Assembly (NCBI GenBank): GCA_018136815.1
Contig: CM030942.1
Span: forward strand, 3,325,396-3,389,395
Length of the DNA: 64,000 nt
Source: Isochrysis galbana
Lineage: Eukaryota > Haptophyta > Isochrysidales > Isochrysidaceae
Direction of reading: 5' to 3'
Shown here: one piece after another, positions 54,241 to 64,000 of the stretch
Layout of the letters: every line of letters begins with the position of its first letter
How positions within the stretch are numbered: position 1 is the first letter of the stretch
Made by a program: the position numbers and the translations under genes
Notes under the pieces: model-generated
Told to the model about the DNA's origin: nothing
The model's input: only the letters and a program-made list of their open reading frames with translations
The model's database searches: none

Positions 54241-54960
54241 TCGCATTCGCGAATCGACGCTCGTTAGGCTTCTCTCTTCTCTTCGTTCGGTATTTATCGT
54301 TATAATTCGCTCGTTCTCGTTCTCGGTTAAAAACTTCGTGTGGACGCCTAGGATCTAGGGTTGTGGAGCGCCCTCTCTCGTTCTCTTGAAGAGAAGGGAA
54401 GTTTCCCCACCTTTCTCCTTTCTTCCTCCCAGGCGCCTCGCAAATAGGTCTAATTTGCTATCTCCCCGCGTTTCTTTACCTGCCTCTGGGGGCAATCAGG
54501 TTTAATTTGCCATCTCCCCTTGGAGATCGATTTAGATTCGCTGCTTGGGTGAGAGAATCTTCAACTAAGTTTATACTTGGTTGACCCATGGGGGGGCACG
54601 AGCCCCCCCCTTCTCTCCACTCCTCCCCTGCCATGGGGGAGGAACCACCCATCCTCCTGGCATGCCTGATGGCTTGCTAGGAGGCCACTGCCCTACTGAC
54701 CCACTCCCTTCCCCACAGGCTCGCCCCATTCGCCCATCCTGGCCCCTCGTGACCAGCCCAATGCTCCAACCCGTATCCTGTTGTTTTCAGTATCGTTGGA
54801 TCCGACGTCCTGTCGTCAGTCGTCATCCGTCGCTCTCGCTCTCGTCGCTCTCGCTCTCGTAACACTCGTACCCTACAAACTCTCCTCGCCTCACCAGCCA
54901 CTGCCAACACAGCCCTCCTCTCACTCACCCTCGCCTCTCGCCTCTCGCTCGATGTCGAGT
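54241..54960 (+). repeat. Long dispersed repeat, copy 2 of 2, with nested insertion
   Basis: Same block order as 35476-36200 but interrupted at about 54563-54780 by a hairpin-rich element. The repeat resumes at CCTGTCGTCAGTCGTCATCC (54808). Confidence 0.8.
54563..54780 (+). mobile_element. Hairpin-rich dispersed element, truncated copy nested in another repeat
   Basis: Starts AACTAAGTTTATACTTGGTT and carries the CACGAG, CCATGG and CATGCC...GGCTTGC hairpin blocks to CGACCAGCCCAATGCTCCAACC-like sequence, then stops. Confidence 0.8.
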
Positions 54961-55027
54961 CCATTCGATGATGTGTTGCACCCTTGAGCGTCGACGCGCG
55001 CGCTGGTGTCATGGAGATTGCGGTGAC

Positions 55028-55045
55028 CTCTCGGCGGGGGTACCA
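55028..55045 (-). other. Primer-binding-site-like 18-mer
   Basis: CTCTCGGCGGGGGTACCA ends in CCA and equals 60433-60450. In the retroelement there it sits where a tRNA primer-binding site belongs. Here no internal retroelement sequence is recognised next to it. Confidence 0.4.
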
Positions 55046-55275
55046 CGTTAGAACTTATATCGTCATATGCCATCTTGTTAGCTAGCATTCCCAGCCACAT
55101 CCACCGGACGAGCCATGCGCCAACCGCGCACACCCCCATCGCGGGGGAGGGGCTCCGTTGCCGTCGAAGGGCTACGGTCCCGCAGCACTAAGGTTATACT
55201 AACACAACAATAAAACTCTGACGGAGGGAGAGAGTGCGGCGCGGCGGGCACTGGGGCGCCTCCCTACGCGACGAG

Positions 55276-56736
55276 ATGAGCAGCAGGGCGTCTAAGCCCG
55301 TGCGCCCTTCTGCCGACCCACGGCGCACGGCACCGTCGCGTGCAAGACAGGTGGCCCATAACGCGCCACCCAGTAGCGACGAGAGCGAGAGCGAGTCCTC
55401 CGACGACAGCGAGGTGGAGCGGTTGGCGTCGGCATACAATGGGAAGCCCAAGGCACAGATGGCGCAGAAGCCCACTGCCGAACAGATCAAGGAGGCGGAG
55501 GCACGGGGTGCGATGGAAGCAGAGCTCCGTGCTGCGCAGGCCGCGCAGATGGCCGTGGAGCACGCTGTCGCTGAGGCGCATGCTGCGTGCCGTGAGCAGC
55601 TCGCCGCGCTGGAGATTCGCGCCACGGAGACCGGTACTGCTCTCGCTGAGGCCACCAAGCGCGCTGCGGCGCTGGAGGAGCAACTAGCGCAAGCTGACGA
55701 CGCTTACGTCGGACAACAGTCTCGACTGGACTCTGTGACACAAGAACTCGCCACCTTGAAGGCCGCTCATGCAGAGCAAACAGAGCTGGTCAAGGCACTG
55801 CAAGAAGAGCGGGCAGTACTAGAAGAGAGGGCGAACAAGGCGGACGCCACAGTTGAGGAGCTGGAGCTCGCCATACTGCGCGCCCGCGACATCTGTGAGG
55901 CCAAGGAGACTGAGATAACACAGGCACGATCAGCTCTCCTTGCCGCATCTGAGGCAGCGGCTGCCAGGTTGGAGGAAGCCGTGTCCGAGGCACGTCGAGA
56001 AGAGGAGGAACGACTGTCTAAAGCGAATGCTGCTCGGCTGCGAGCGGCCGTCGCGGAGGCCGAGGCGGAGGCTGAGGCTCGGGTAAGGAAGGATCTTCAG
56101 GCCCTCCGACTAGAAAGAGAGCGGGCCGAACATCGCATTGCCGAAGTTGAGCGTCTGGCGGAGGAACGCTTGACAGCGGCAATGAAGCAATCGACGGAGG
56201 AAAGTGAGAAGGCGGAACGCGAGGCGGCGCTACGGCAGCGCGAGGCCGTGCGTGCGGCGCTCGAAGTGGCGTCACGTGCGCAGCAACGGGCTGTCGAAGC
56301 TGCGACGAAAGCTGGCGCGGAGGCGGCGCTGAAAGATGCTGAGGCGGAGGCTGTCAAATCGAAGGCGGCAGCAGTGCGTGCGGCTGTTAAGGAGGCCGAG
56401 GCTCGTGCGGAAGAGTCCAAGGCGCGAGCCGTGGAGGCGGCAGTGGCAGCAGTGCACGCAGCACGGAGGGCCGATGAGGAGAAGAAGGATCTTGTGGAGC
56501 GTGAGAAAGCGGCGGCGGATGCGGCGGAGGGCGAGGAGCGTGCGGCACTCGCTGCTGAGCTGGCACAGATGCAAGATGCAATACGCAACGCGGTTCGTGG
56601 GAGCGAGCGGGAGAGGGCCAACCTTGCGCGTGTTGGGAAGGCGCCATTCTCGCAAGCGTCACGTGCGGCTGCCATCCACGCTGAAGCCGTTAAGCGTGCT
56701 CTCACTACGGAAGCAGGTGAGGCAACGGAAGTCTAG
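55276..56736 (+). CDS. Long coiled-coil protein, Ala/Glu/Arg-rich
   Basis: 486 residues from the ATG at 55276; the open frame extends upstream without an ATG. The N-terminal ~60 residues are basic then Ser/Asp-rich (SSDESESESSDDSEVERLAS), a likely phosphorylated stretch. From about 70 to 455 it is almost continuous heptad-type helix (QLAALEIRATETGTALAEAT; EELELAILRARDICEAKETE), with no Pro for hundreds of residues. The C-terminus is short (APFSQASRAAAIHAEAVKRA). It is expected to form a rod-like dimer, for example in a cytoskeletal, centrosomal or vesicle-tethering role. No specific family is recognised and there is no membrane segment. Confidence 0.75.
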   Translation: MSSRASKPVRPSADPRRTAPSRARQVAHNAPPSSDESESESSDDSEVERLASAYNGKPKAQMAQKPTAEQIKEAEARGAMEAELRAAQAAQMAVEHAVAEAHAACREQLAALEIRATETGTALAEATKRAAALEEQLAQADDAYVGQQSRLDSVTQELATLKAAHAEQTELVKALQEERAVLEERANKADATVEELELAILRARDICEAKETEITQARSALLAASEAAAARLEEAVSEARREEEERLSKANAARLRAAVAEAEAEAEARVRKDLQALRLERERAEHRIAEVERLAEERLTAAMKQSTEESEKAEREAALRQREAVRAALEVASRAQQRAVEAATKAGAEAALKDAEAEAVKSKAAAVRAAVKEAEARAEESKARAVEAAVAAVHAARRADEEKKDLVEREKAAADAAEGEERAALAAELAQMQDAIRNAVRGSERERANLARVGKAPFSQASRAAAIHAEAVKRALTTEAGEATEV

Positions 56737-56834
56737 TTTGTCATGTCTTAGATCTTGGAGCTGCCGTACTCCATACATGAGAGTTTTCAATCCTCAGATC
56801 AAGAAAAGATTTTTATCTAAACGAATTTTAGACC

Positions 56835-57500
56835 AACTAAGTTTATACTTGGTTGACCCATGGGGGGGCACGAGCCCCCCCCTCCCTCCACTCCTCCCCT
56901 GCCATGGGGGAGGAACCACCCATCCTCCTGGCACGCCTGATGGCTTGCCAGGAGGCCACTGCCCTACTGACCCACTCCCTTCCCCACAGGCTCGCCCCAT
57001 TCGCCCATCCTGGCCCCTCGTGACCAGCCCATCGCTCCAACCCCCCTCCCCCCCTGTCGACAGGCAGACAGGTGCAGATTGGGGGCCCCAGAGGCTCGGG
57101 AGCACCAGCGAGGGAGAGGCAGGGGAGGCCAGGGCCCAGCCCCAGCCTCCTCTGCCCCCTGAGCTGGCCTCCAGGAGCCTCCAAGGGCCGCCACAGGGCA
57201 GCTGGAGGCCTGCCGCAGGCGCGCCATCGCGCGTGCCTGCAGGAGAGGGGAGAGAGCGCGCGGAGAAGGGGGTGGGCGGAGCGAGAGCTCCGCTCACCGG
57301 AAAATAGGTAAGTCCCGCACCTGTTTACAGGATAAGTCGGGGCTGAGGCCGCCGCCCACTCGGAGACACAGGAGGAAGGGGGGGAATGATCACCGGGGGG
57401 AGGCGCGGGCCACCGGACCATATCTAAGCCCTTCACCCCTATCCCCCTAGTAGTGCACGGGGGGAGTCGCCTTATGGCGGGGGAGAAGGGCCGGGGGAGT
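56835..57500 (+). mobile_element. Hairpin-rich dispersed element, long copy B
   Basis: Matches copy A (4519-5215) block for block: the opening palindrome (56835-56854), the CACGAG, CCATGG and CATGCC/GGCTTGCC stems, GACAGGCAGACAGGTGCAGA, the GTAAGT-bearing CACCGGAAAATAGG region (57296-57310), TTTACAGGATAAGTCG, and CCATATCTAAGCCCTTCACC (57418-57437). It lies 100 bp after the coiled-coil gene stop. Confidence 0.85.
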
Positions 57501-57713
57501 GGGGGTGTAGAAAGTTCTCCTACGTGAGTAGAAAGTAGAGGGTCCACGGCCGCGGGTGCGGTGAGACTATTAAAAGGTTTATTTTTTTTTAAACGAATTT
57601 TAGACAAACATGCGAACAAAACGATCAGGAACTTACCATATTCTTACCGCACACGCGGCCGTGGAATCACCACTTACACGCAACATACTTTCTACACCCC
57701 CACTCCCCCGGTC
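57487..57713. repeat. Head-to-head inverted repeat
   Basis: 57487-57583 (AGGGTCCACGGCCGCGGGTG ... ATTAAAAGGTTTA) is the reverse complement, with differences, of 57625-57713 (TTACCGCACACGCGGCCGTG ... CTTTCTACACCCCCACTCCC). It could form a long stem with a loop of about 40 bases. A third copy is at 51790-51905. Confidence 0.65.
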
Positions 57714-57973
57714 TAGAGGTCTAAACGGCTCAAATTCAAATTTTAACTCTTTACTGCCGAAGCCGAAGCGCCAAAATTGGAGCTTTCACAATTTCTTTTG
57801 TCAACTGCTCGCTACCCGCTCATCCGTAGCCCCCAAGCTCTCAGGAGACTCTGAGGGACATCCCCCCCATCCCCCCACACCCTTGGATGGCCGAACAGCC
57901 GAACAGCCCATAGATTCGGTGCATCGAGACTTTTCCAAACATGAATCAAGTGAAAAACTGAACAAAAAAAAAC
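57714..57973. other. Stretch without a recognised gene
   Basis: AT-richer sequence with a short AGCCGAACAGCC direct repeat (57888-57910). Nothing else seen. Confidence 0.35.
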
Positions 57974-58140
57974 AACCTTTTAATATTCTCGCCTCGCGCG
58001 TGGCTATGGTGCAACTAATGTAGCCACGTCCATTCCCCTCCCTCGCCCCCACTCCTCGCCTTGCGGCTACTCCCCTCGTGCTCTACCTAGGGGCTCAGGT
58101 CGTGTGGGTGGTCCGGGCTGGCCGGGGTGCACCTGTCCCC
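57974..58140 (+). repeat. AACCTTTTAATATTCTCGCC repeat, copy
   Basis: Same block order as 32737-32905, including CGCCTTGCGGCTACTCCCCT and CTCGTGCTCTACCTAGGGGC. Confidence 0.75.
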
Positions 58141-58457
58141 AGCGGAATGTTCCCGCCTCCCCCCTGTGCCACCGAGTGACCTGTTTATTGCAAGTGCGCT
58201 TCGAGATCCCATCTCCTCTAAGTATCATGGCGTTGTCTCGTTGTCGCGTTGTCGTGTTTTGCGTCTGTCTCCGGTCGTATGGCCGATTAGAAGAGGAGCA
58301 ACGCAGCTACTTAGGTGAGCCTCTCGGCAAGGCCGAGCGCTTTCGCCACGAGGCTGCATTTCTCGCTCATTCGCAGTCTACCTTTTTCATTTTCAAAAAA
58401 CACGGGGGTGCTGAGTTTCTCCATTTTTTTCAGCTTAGGTTTTCTTCCCTGTGCGAC

Positions 58458-58625
58458 AACTAAGTTTATACTTGGTTCGCCCATGGGGGGGCACGAGCCC
58501 CCCTCTCTCTCCACTCCTCCCCTGCCGTGGGGGAGGAACCACCCATCCTCCTGGCATGCCTAATGGCTTGCCAGGAGGCCTCTGCCCTGCTGACCCACTC
58601 TCCCACTGACAGGCACGCCCGGTTG
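58458..58625 (+). mobile_element. Hairpin-rich dispersed element, truncated copy
   Basis: AACTAAGTTTATACTTGGTT (58458-58477) followed by the CACGAG, CCGTGG and CATGCC/GGCTTGCC stems and GACCCACTCTCCCACTGACAG, then unrelated sequence. Confidence 0.8.
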
Positions 58626-58948
58626 TTGTATTCCTGCCCATCTGAAGGCTGTAGGCATGAATATTCGTGTAAGGTACGCGCTCACAATTACAATTGAACA
58701 GTTCCCCGTGTTGCCACTGACGCACAAGACACACAGATTCGGATTCCCCATGGTCTCAAGTCCAGGTTTGCAGATTTTGGTCTCGAAATTTGCGATTCGA
58801 ATTTTGTTTTTGCTGTTACTATTATTGTTGGCTCGTTTAAGGTAATAAACCGGCATGACTTCGACTTCTCGTTCTGCAGTCGCCCTGCGAGACTCTCCCT
58901 CTCTCTCTCTCCGTCCGCCTCTCCTCGTCCGACGGCAGGAAGATTCGT

Positions 58949-60450
58949 CTAAAACATTCTCCGGTCCCAAGATATCTCGTGGGGGGTCTCTCCGCGCTCC
59001 GCGAGGGAAAGGAGCCTACCTCCCTCCTTCGGAATCGATATAGCCCCTTGGTTGAATTTGATTTTCCATAGTGGTTGTAGATCAGCTTTAAGTTTGATAG
59101 CATCCCTTTCGTTGTTGGTCCAATATTTGCGTTGGGAAGGAGGTGCGGCTATCTCTTCTTGACATTTGTGAGCTAATGACTCAGATATGTCTGATGTCTG
59201 GCGTGATACACGAGAGAACTTTGATAACAAGTTGATCGTTCGTCTTTTGTTTGTTGGAGGGCCTTTTTGCATTGAGACTATGAAGGTGAGCGATGAGGTT
59301 GGTGATTGAGTGTTCATTGATGCCGATCGTGAGGAGAGAGACGGAGTCCCATTCAGTATCATGCTCCATCAGGGTGAGATCATCTACATCTTGGTGACAT
59401 TGCTGATAGAGGATCTTATACGCTTTGGCGCCATCGTGAGGAGCTTGAGATGTTAGCATCTCACGTATGTTTGAGTTAGAGATGTGTTCCATAAGATACG
59501 AGAACAAAATTCTCTTCCTCTTGATATGGTCATGAAGTTGTTGCCTAGCGGCCGTCCTGACGGACCCATCAGCATTGTAAAATTGGAACATTGGTAGGCC
59601 TCCGAATATTGCTCGGTCAGTGTTGGGATCTTGTTCAAGGTAGCCCCCAACATCAAGGCCTAACATACATGTGGTGAGGTCGGCATCACCAATGTAATCT
59701 CGCGAAAATGCATTGCCGAAATCGCGACAGAAGAGTTCAAATGGTCGGCCGGGAGTGCCATCAAAAGGACGGCAACGATACTTGCGGGAGTCATAGTCAT
59801 CCAAGTTGGATTCACCCATCATGAATGCAAATTCTTGTTGTTGAAGATGATGCGCCGCGAGGTTCGGCGCTAGATGTGGCGATGGAGCAGGCGGTTTGCG
59901 GATCGGTTCCGCTTCAAGATCGGGGTTGAGAAAATGTGAGGTATATGAGCTCATCGAATTTGTCCAGGATTCACAAAGCATTGGCATTGGAAGTTGGAGC
60001 AAAAACAGATGTGCTTGAGGGTGAATGGTGGAGCAGCGGTGAGATTCGATCCACCATTCCTCGGACGTGAGAGACTCGCCTGCGTACCAGCGAGCCATGG
60101 CCATTTCAATCACGTCGTCAGCGTAAAAGTGATATAGATTCCACTGGGAAAGTTGAAGCTGTTCACCGTCAACCAGAGAATGTTTTTGGGTGGTGATGAG
60201 CTTCAGTTGTGGCGAGAATTCGACGCGCCGGCTGCGCGTGGGCGACGACAGTGCTCGTTGGCCCCATTGAGAAGCGTGGGATCCAACAGCTGCTCCCTTG
60301 AGCGGGTTCGGGGATTCGAACAACTCATTTTGCTTGAAAAGTTGTTCGGTGTCTGTGTTTGGTCCAACCTTGTGTTGGGTGAAGAAATCCGGAGAACGCG
60401 CGCTCAGTCGCGCGCAGAGGAGGGACAAACTCCTCTCGGCGGGGGTACCA
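58949..60450 (-). pseudogene. LTR-retrotransposon gag relic with primer-binding site
   Basis: The minus strand shows a TGGTACCCCCGCCGAGAG primer-binding-like site (60450-60433), then a gag-like frame to a stop at 59181 with DVGGYLEQDPNTDRAIFGGL, TAARQQLHDHIKRKRILFSY and NSNIREMLTSQAPHDGAKAY. It continues in another frame to about 58949. Helical gag of this kind (UBN2-like, Ty1/copia style) has no nucleocapsid knuckle or pol behind it here, so the element is truncated and frameshifted. Sequence beyond 60450 (starting TGTTTAGCCCAACGC) may be LTR remnant; I could not find its other end. Confidence 0.6.
60433..60450 (-). other. tRNA primer-binding-site-like 18-mer
   Basis: CTCTCGGCGGGGGTACCA on the plus strand, so the minus strand starts TGG as expected for annealing to a tRNA 3' CCA. 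It immediately follows ...CTAAACA, a plausible LTR end. Identical to 55028-55045. Confidence 0.5.
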
Positions 60451-60956
60451 TGTTTAGCCCAACGCATCTTGGGTCCAGTGACTGTGAGTAGAGCAATGTA
60501 GATCAGAGTAACCATTGAAGGCTAGCTAGCGCGACAAGCCAATGACGGTGCGTCGACGACGATGACGTCACCCCTCGGGAACAGTAACCCCTACAAAACA
60601 ACTCAGGTTAAACAGGGTTTCAAATACGGCAAATAAGGTCTGTATTTGGTCTGCGAACAAATACGGTGAATACGTATTTCCCATCTAGGGGAGGGACACC
60701 GCCTGCCCTGGGAGGGACACCGCCTGCCCCGGTAGGCGCAAAGGGTTGGTGTAGGGGACCTGCCTTCCCCTTCCCCTTCCCCTTCCGCTGTGGGGGGGAG
60801 AGCCTTTCTCTCCCCTCCCCAGCGAGAGAGAGAAAGAGAGAGAGGGAGAGAGAGAGGGAGAGGGAGAGAGCGATGGGTGCGCGGGGAGGAGGGAGGCCCC
60901 GGCGCAACGCCACACTCCCGCCCCTCACTAGCGGTCCGCCTCCGGCCCCACCGCAG

Positions 60957-63753
60957 CCTCTCTGGTGGATCTCGCTCGGCGCGAACAATGGGACGAGCTG
61001 CTCGCCATGCTCAACAGCGGGGAGGGCGATGTGAACGGGCGCAATTGGGTGCGTCGGCCACTGCCGCCCGCCGCGTTCGCATCACCACGCACGCCACAGC
61101 GTCCTGGCCAAAGCGGGCAGGGGACGGGGGCGGCGGTGGAGGGGGAGAGGGGGAAGGGGAGGGAGGGGGGACTACTCACTGCCCGCCCCCCTGCCGCCTG
61201 CCGCACTTCTGTCCCGCGCCACACCTTCTATGCGCACTCGGCGCTCGAGCCCCCGATGACGCATGGAGGACCTCATCGCGTCGCTGCCGGGCGAACTCTG
61301 CCCTCGTGTCTCATCTGCGCGCACTCCGGACTGCCCGATCCCTCTGAATGCACTATCACCCCTCTGCGCACACTGGGCCCTCGCATCCCTTCAGCACGCA
61401 CTCAGTGGGTGCGCCTCCTCTGCGCGCACCGCCCTTACAGTCCCCTCGGTTCCTATCCCTCGGCAAACACTCGGTCCGAGCGCTCCGCTGCCACGCTCTC
61501 CTCCCTTGCATCCTGGCAATTGGGCCCTATTTGCGCACCCTCCGCCCTCACAACCCATGAGCCTACACTCGGCCCTTGCCCTCCTTGTGCGCACACTCTG
61601 CCCTTGCGCCGCTTCGGCACGGATTCGGCCCTCGATAGCCGTCTGCGCACACTCGAATCCTGGTACCCCCATGTGCGCCCACTGGTACCCTTCATCGCAC
61701 ACACTGATCCAACGAGTCGCATCAGAGTGCACTGGGACCTGCAGGCTCTCAACCTCTGCGTCCCGATAGCGCACACTCGGGTATGCGGGACCATGTGGAC
61801 CGCCCCTCACGTCGTGGGTTATGCGCGGCTGCCGACGCCCTGCGCGCCCGCTCACAAGATGCTTCGTGCCCGAGTGCATTGCCAATCCTCTCCCCCTCCA
61901 ACTTTCGTTCTCGAGCTAGCAGTCCCTTTGGCCCCTCCCCTCTAGCGCTCCTTCCCTTGTAGTGCATCTCGGCCGCCGTCGGACTCCCCGTCTTTTCCCC
62001 TTTCTTGCTCGTCCCAGCTGCAAGGCGATAGCCCCGCCTGCTCCCCGATGGCCTAGTAGCGCTTGTTTCTGAAGTCATCCAGACGCCTTCTCTCCCTCCG
62101 CCCCTTCACAGTCCCCATTCTACCCGCGGCCGAATGCCGCCCCTCCCCCCATCCGATCCTGCCGCTTGCCGTGCTCCGCGGAGTACGGGGATGTACCCAC
62201 GCGCTGCACCCTCCCCCTCCGGCCGAACCCTCACTCGCCCGCCCATCCCTTCCTGTGCAGGGTGGCGCGACTGCCCTCCACTATGCGGCAAGGTGCGGCA
62301 ACACCTCCGCTATTGCGCAACTCCTCAACAAGGGGGCGCACATCAGGGCCACTGACAAGGTAGCGTGCGCCCTGCGCCCGTCGCTCGCCGCACACCAAGC
62401 CCTTCCTTGGCTGCCCTCCCCTCCCTCCTTCCTCCCTCTCCTTCCCCTCGTGTCGCACCTTGCCCTTCCTCTGCCGCTCAACTTCACGGCACGGCTCTTC
62501 GGACGACGATGTGCTAGACGAGCCCGATTCTGACGTCACCCAGACAGCTTTTCTTTTGCCGCTCCTTCACATTTCCCCTTCTTCCCGCGGCCCGATGCTC
62601 CTTCTCCCTTTACTCCGATTTGCTGCTTCCGCCTTTCCTGCTTCGCGGGGCACGGGGATGTACCCACGCGCTGCGCCCTCCCCCTCCGGCCGAACCCTCA
62701 CTCGCCCGCCCATACTTTCCTGTGCAGGGTGGCGAGACTGCCCTCCACTGGGCGGCAGGCAGCGGCCACACCTCCGCTATTGCGAAACTCCTCAACGTGG
62801 GGGCGAAGATCGAGGCCACGGACAACGTAGCGCGCGCCCTGCGCCCTTGGCTTACTGCACATCCAGCCCTTCCTTGGCCGCCCTCCCTTCCCTCCTCGCT
62901 CTCTAACCCTTCGTGCCACACCTCACCTTTCCTCTGCCGCTCTGCTTCACGGCATGGCTCTTCGGACGACGTTGAGCTAGACGAGCCCGTTTCTGATGTC
63001 ACACAGACGCCTTATCTTTCTCCGCGCCTTCACAGTCCCCCTACGTCCCGCGGCCAGATGTCGGCCCTCCATATACTCCTATTTGTTGCTGCCGCCTCCC
63101 CTGCTTCGCGGGGCACGGGGATGTACCCACGCGCTGCACCCTCGCCCTCCGGCCGATCCCTCACTCGCCCGCCCCTCCCTTCCTGTGCAGGGTGGCGAGA
63201 CTGCCCTCCACAGGGCGGCAAGGTGCGGCAACACCTCCGCTATTGCGGAACTCCTCAACGCGGGGGCGAAGATCGAGGCCACTGACAACGTAGCGCACGC
63301 CCTGCGCCCTTCGCTTGCCTCACACCCAGTGCTTCCTTGGCCGCCCTCCCCTCCCTCCTTCCTCCCTCTCCTCCCCCTCGTGTCGCACCTTGCCCTTTCT
63401 CTGCCGCTCAACTTCACGGCACGGCTCTTCGGACGATGATGAGCTAGACGAGCGCGCTTCTGGTGTAACACAGACAGATTTTCTTTTGCCGCCCCTTCAC
63501 ATTTCCCCTTCTTCCTGTGGCCAGATGCCGCTTCTCCCTATACTCCGATTTGCTGCTTTCGCTTCTCCTGCTTCGTGGGGCACGGGGATGTACCCACGCG
63601 CTACGCCCTCCCCCTCGGGTCGAACCCTCACATGTTCGCCCATCCCTTGTGCAGGGTGGCGCGACTGCGCTCCACACGGCGGCAGGCAACGGCCACACCT
63701 CCGCTATTGCGAAACTCCTCAACGGGGGGGCGAAGATCGAGGCCACGGACAAG
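60957..63753 (+). CDS. Ankyrin-repeat protein gene built from tandem exon cassettes (partial)
   Basis: Exons seen: 60957-61048 (acceptor CCGCAG; LVDLARREQWDELLAMLNSG, then DVNGRNW), 62261-62359, 62728-62826, 63191-63289 and 63655-63753. Each of the last four is exactly 99 nt, phase 0 at both ends, and encodes one 33-residue ankyrin repeat (GGETALHWAAGSGHTSAIAK, LLNVGAKIEATDN). Each follows a TGTGCAG or TTGTGCAG acceptor and precedes GTAGCG. Introns are near-copies of each other (period 463-467 bp). The 5' end is not determined: an upstream exon is needed because the frame hits TAG before 60957. The array continues beyond the window. Ankyrin arrays bind proteins; the partner is unknown. Confidence 0.8.
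61049..62260 (+). other. Long first intron of the ankyrin gene
   Basis: Contains a G-rich stretch (61110-61172) and degenerate repeats of TGCGCACTCGG/CCCTCG words (61230-61700) that give long but meaningless open frames on both strands. No ankyrin exon is seen inside. Confidence 0.5.
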
Positions 63754-64000
63754 GTAGCGCGCGCCCTGCGCCCTGCGCCCTTGGCTTACTGCACACCCAG
63801 CCCTTCCTTGGCCGCCCTCCCATCCCTCCTTTCTCCCTCTCCTTCCCCTCGTGTCGCACCTTGCGCTCCCTCTGCCGCTCTACTTCACAGCACGGCTCTT
63901 CAGACGATGATGAGCTAGACGAGCCCGTTTCTCATGTCACACAGACGCCGTCTCTCCCTCCGCCCCTTCACAGTCCCCCTACTCTCTCCGGCCAGATGCC

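Noticed and set aside
56097-56705. 202-codon Ser/Ala-rich minus-strand frame
   Set aside because: Antisense shadow of the Ala/Glu-rich coiled-coil gene.
61049-62060. 326- and 164-codon open frames within the first ankyrin intron
   Set aside because: Low-complexity translation of TGCGCACTC-type repeats, open on both strands, no domain, inside an intron with consistent phase.
62261-63753. CRISPR-like array (regular ~465-bp period)
   Set aside because: Unit length and content are exon plus intron with ankyrin coding; no short repeat-spacer structure, and the genome is eukaryotic.

Overview
The window is nuclear DNA of a eukaryote. Its genes carry spliceosomal introns (typically CAG|GT...AG|G, at least two with GC donors), and it encodes RNA polymerase I, a nuclear-pore WD40 protein, an ERK-type MAP kinase, Golgi-type enzymes and papain-type protease machinery. 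Genes are GC-rich and widely spaced. The DNA between them is full of LINE, LTR and hAT relics, short hairpin-rich repeats, microsatellites and long poly-G/poly-C tracts. This suits a repeat-rich single-celled alga or related protist. A haptophyte-like alga is my best guess, from composition, GC-AG introns and plastid-type N-termini, but no sequence feature proves it. There is one 100-base assembly gap (14478-14577). I see no CRISPR array, rRNA gene or convincing tRNA gene.

Layout, left to right. 1-1012: 3' end of an Aladin (AAAS) nucleoporin gene. 2435-3676 (-): ERK-type MAPK. 4.5-6.5 kb: hairpin-rich element and short repeats. 6647-7396: PH-domain protein. 8135-9833: mitochondrial Xaa-Pro aminopeptidase (XPNPEP3/Icp55 type). 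10.2-11.1 kb (-): Ty3/gypsy chromovirus relic. 12819-13969: Mpv17/PMP22 family membrane protein. 14.6-15.8 kb: LINE relic, then a truncated palindrome-rich element. 15970-19527: 1185-residue RS-rich protein with FSPQS repeats. 20.2-21.8 kb: hAT relic and a frameshifted Cys-rich gene inside 43-bp direct repeats. 21913-22980: omega-like glutathione transferase. 23.9-24.5 kb: LINE reverse-transcriptase fragment. 24726-25697 (-): alpha/beta-hydrolase pseudoenzyme.

27066-31514 (-) appears to be one fourteen-exon gene that fuses a GT34 glycosyltransferase to a PAPS-dependent sulfotransferase. It is the most interesting gene here: one Golgi protein could both add a sugar and sulfate the product. 31.5-36.5 kb holds microsatellites and repeats without a recognisable gene. 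36954-38312 (-): cathepsin-L-like protease with a Cys-rich C-terminal extension. 39407-40158: small membrane/coiled-coil protein. 40.4-41.8 kb: minisatellite. 42.4-43.7 kb (-): two orphan ORFs, one AT-rich. 44144-49839: largest subunit of RNA polymerase I. 50.5-53.1 kb: hairpin elements. 53255-53914 (-): RRP15-like ribosome biogenesis factor. 55276-56736: coiled-coil protein. 56.8-60.5 kb: elements and an LTR-retrotransposon gag relic. 60957 to the right edge: an ankyrin gene built from tandem ~465-bp exon-intron cassettes, each encoding one 33-residue repeat.

Functionally the genes are a housekeeping mix with no operon-like logic. RPA1 and RRP15 both serve ribosome biogenesis and converge 3.4 kb apart, but no link beyond proximity is visible. 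Exon boundaries are my own reading of splice signals and phase, without transcript data.
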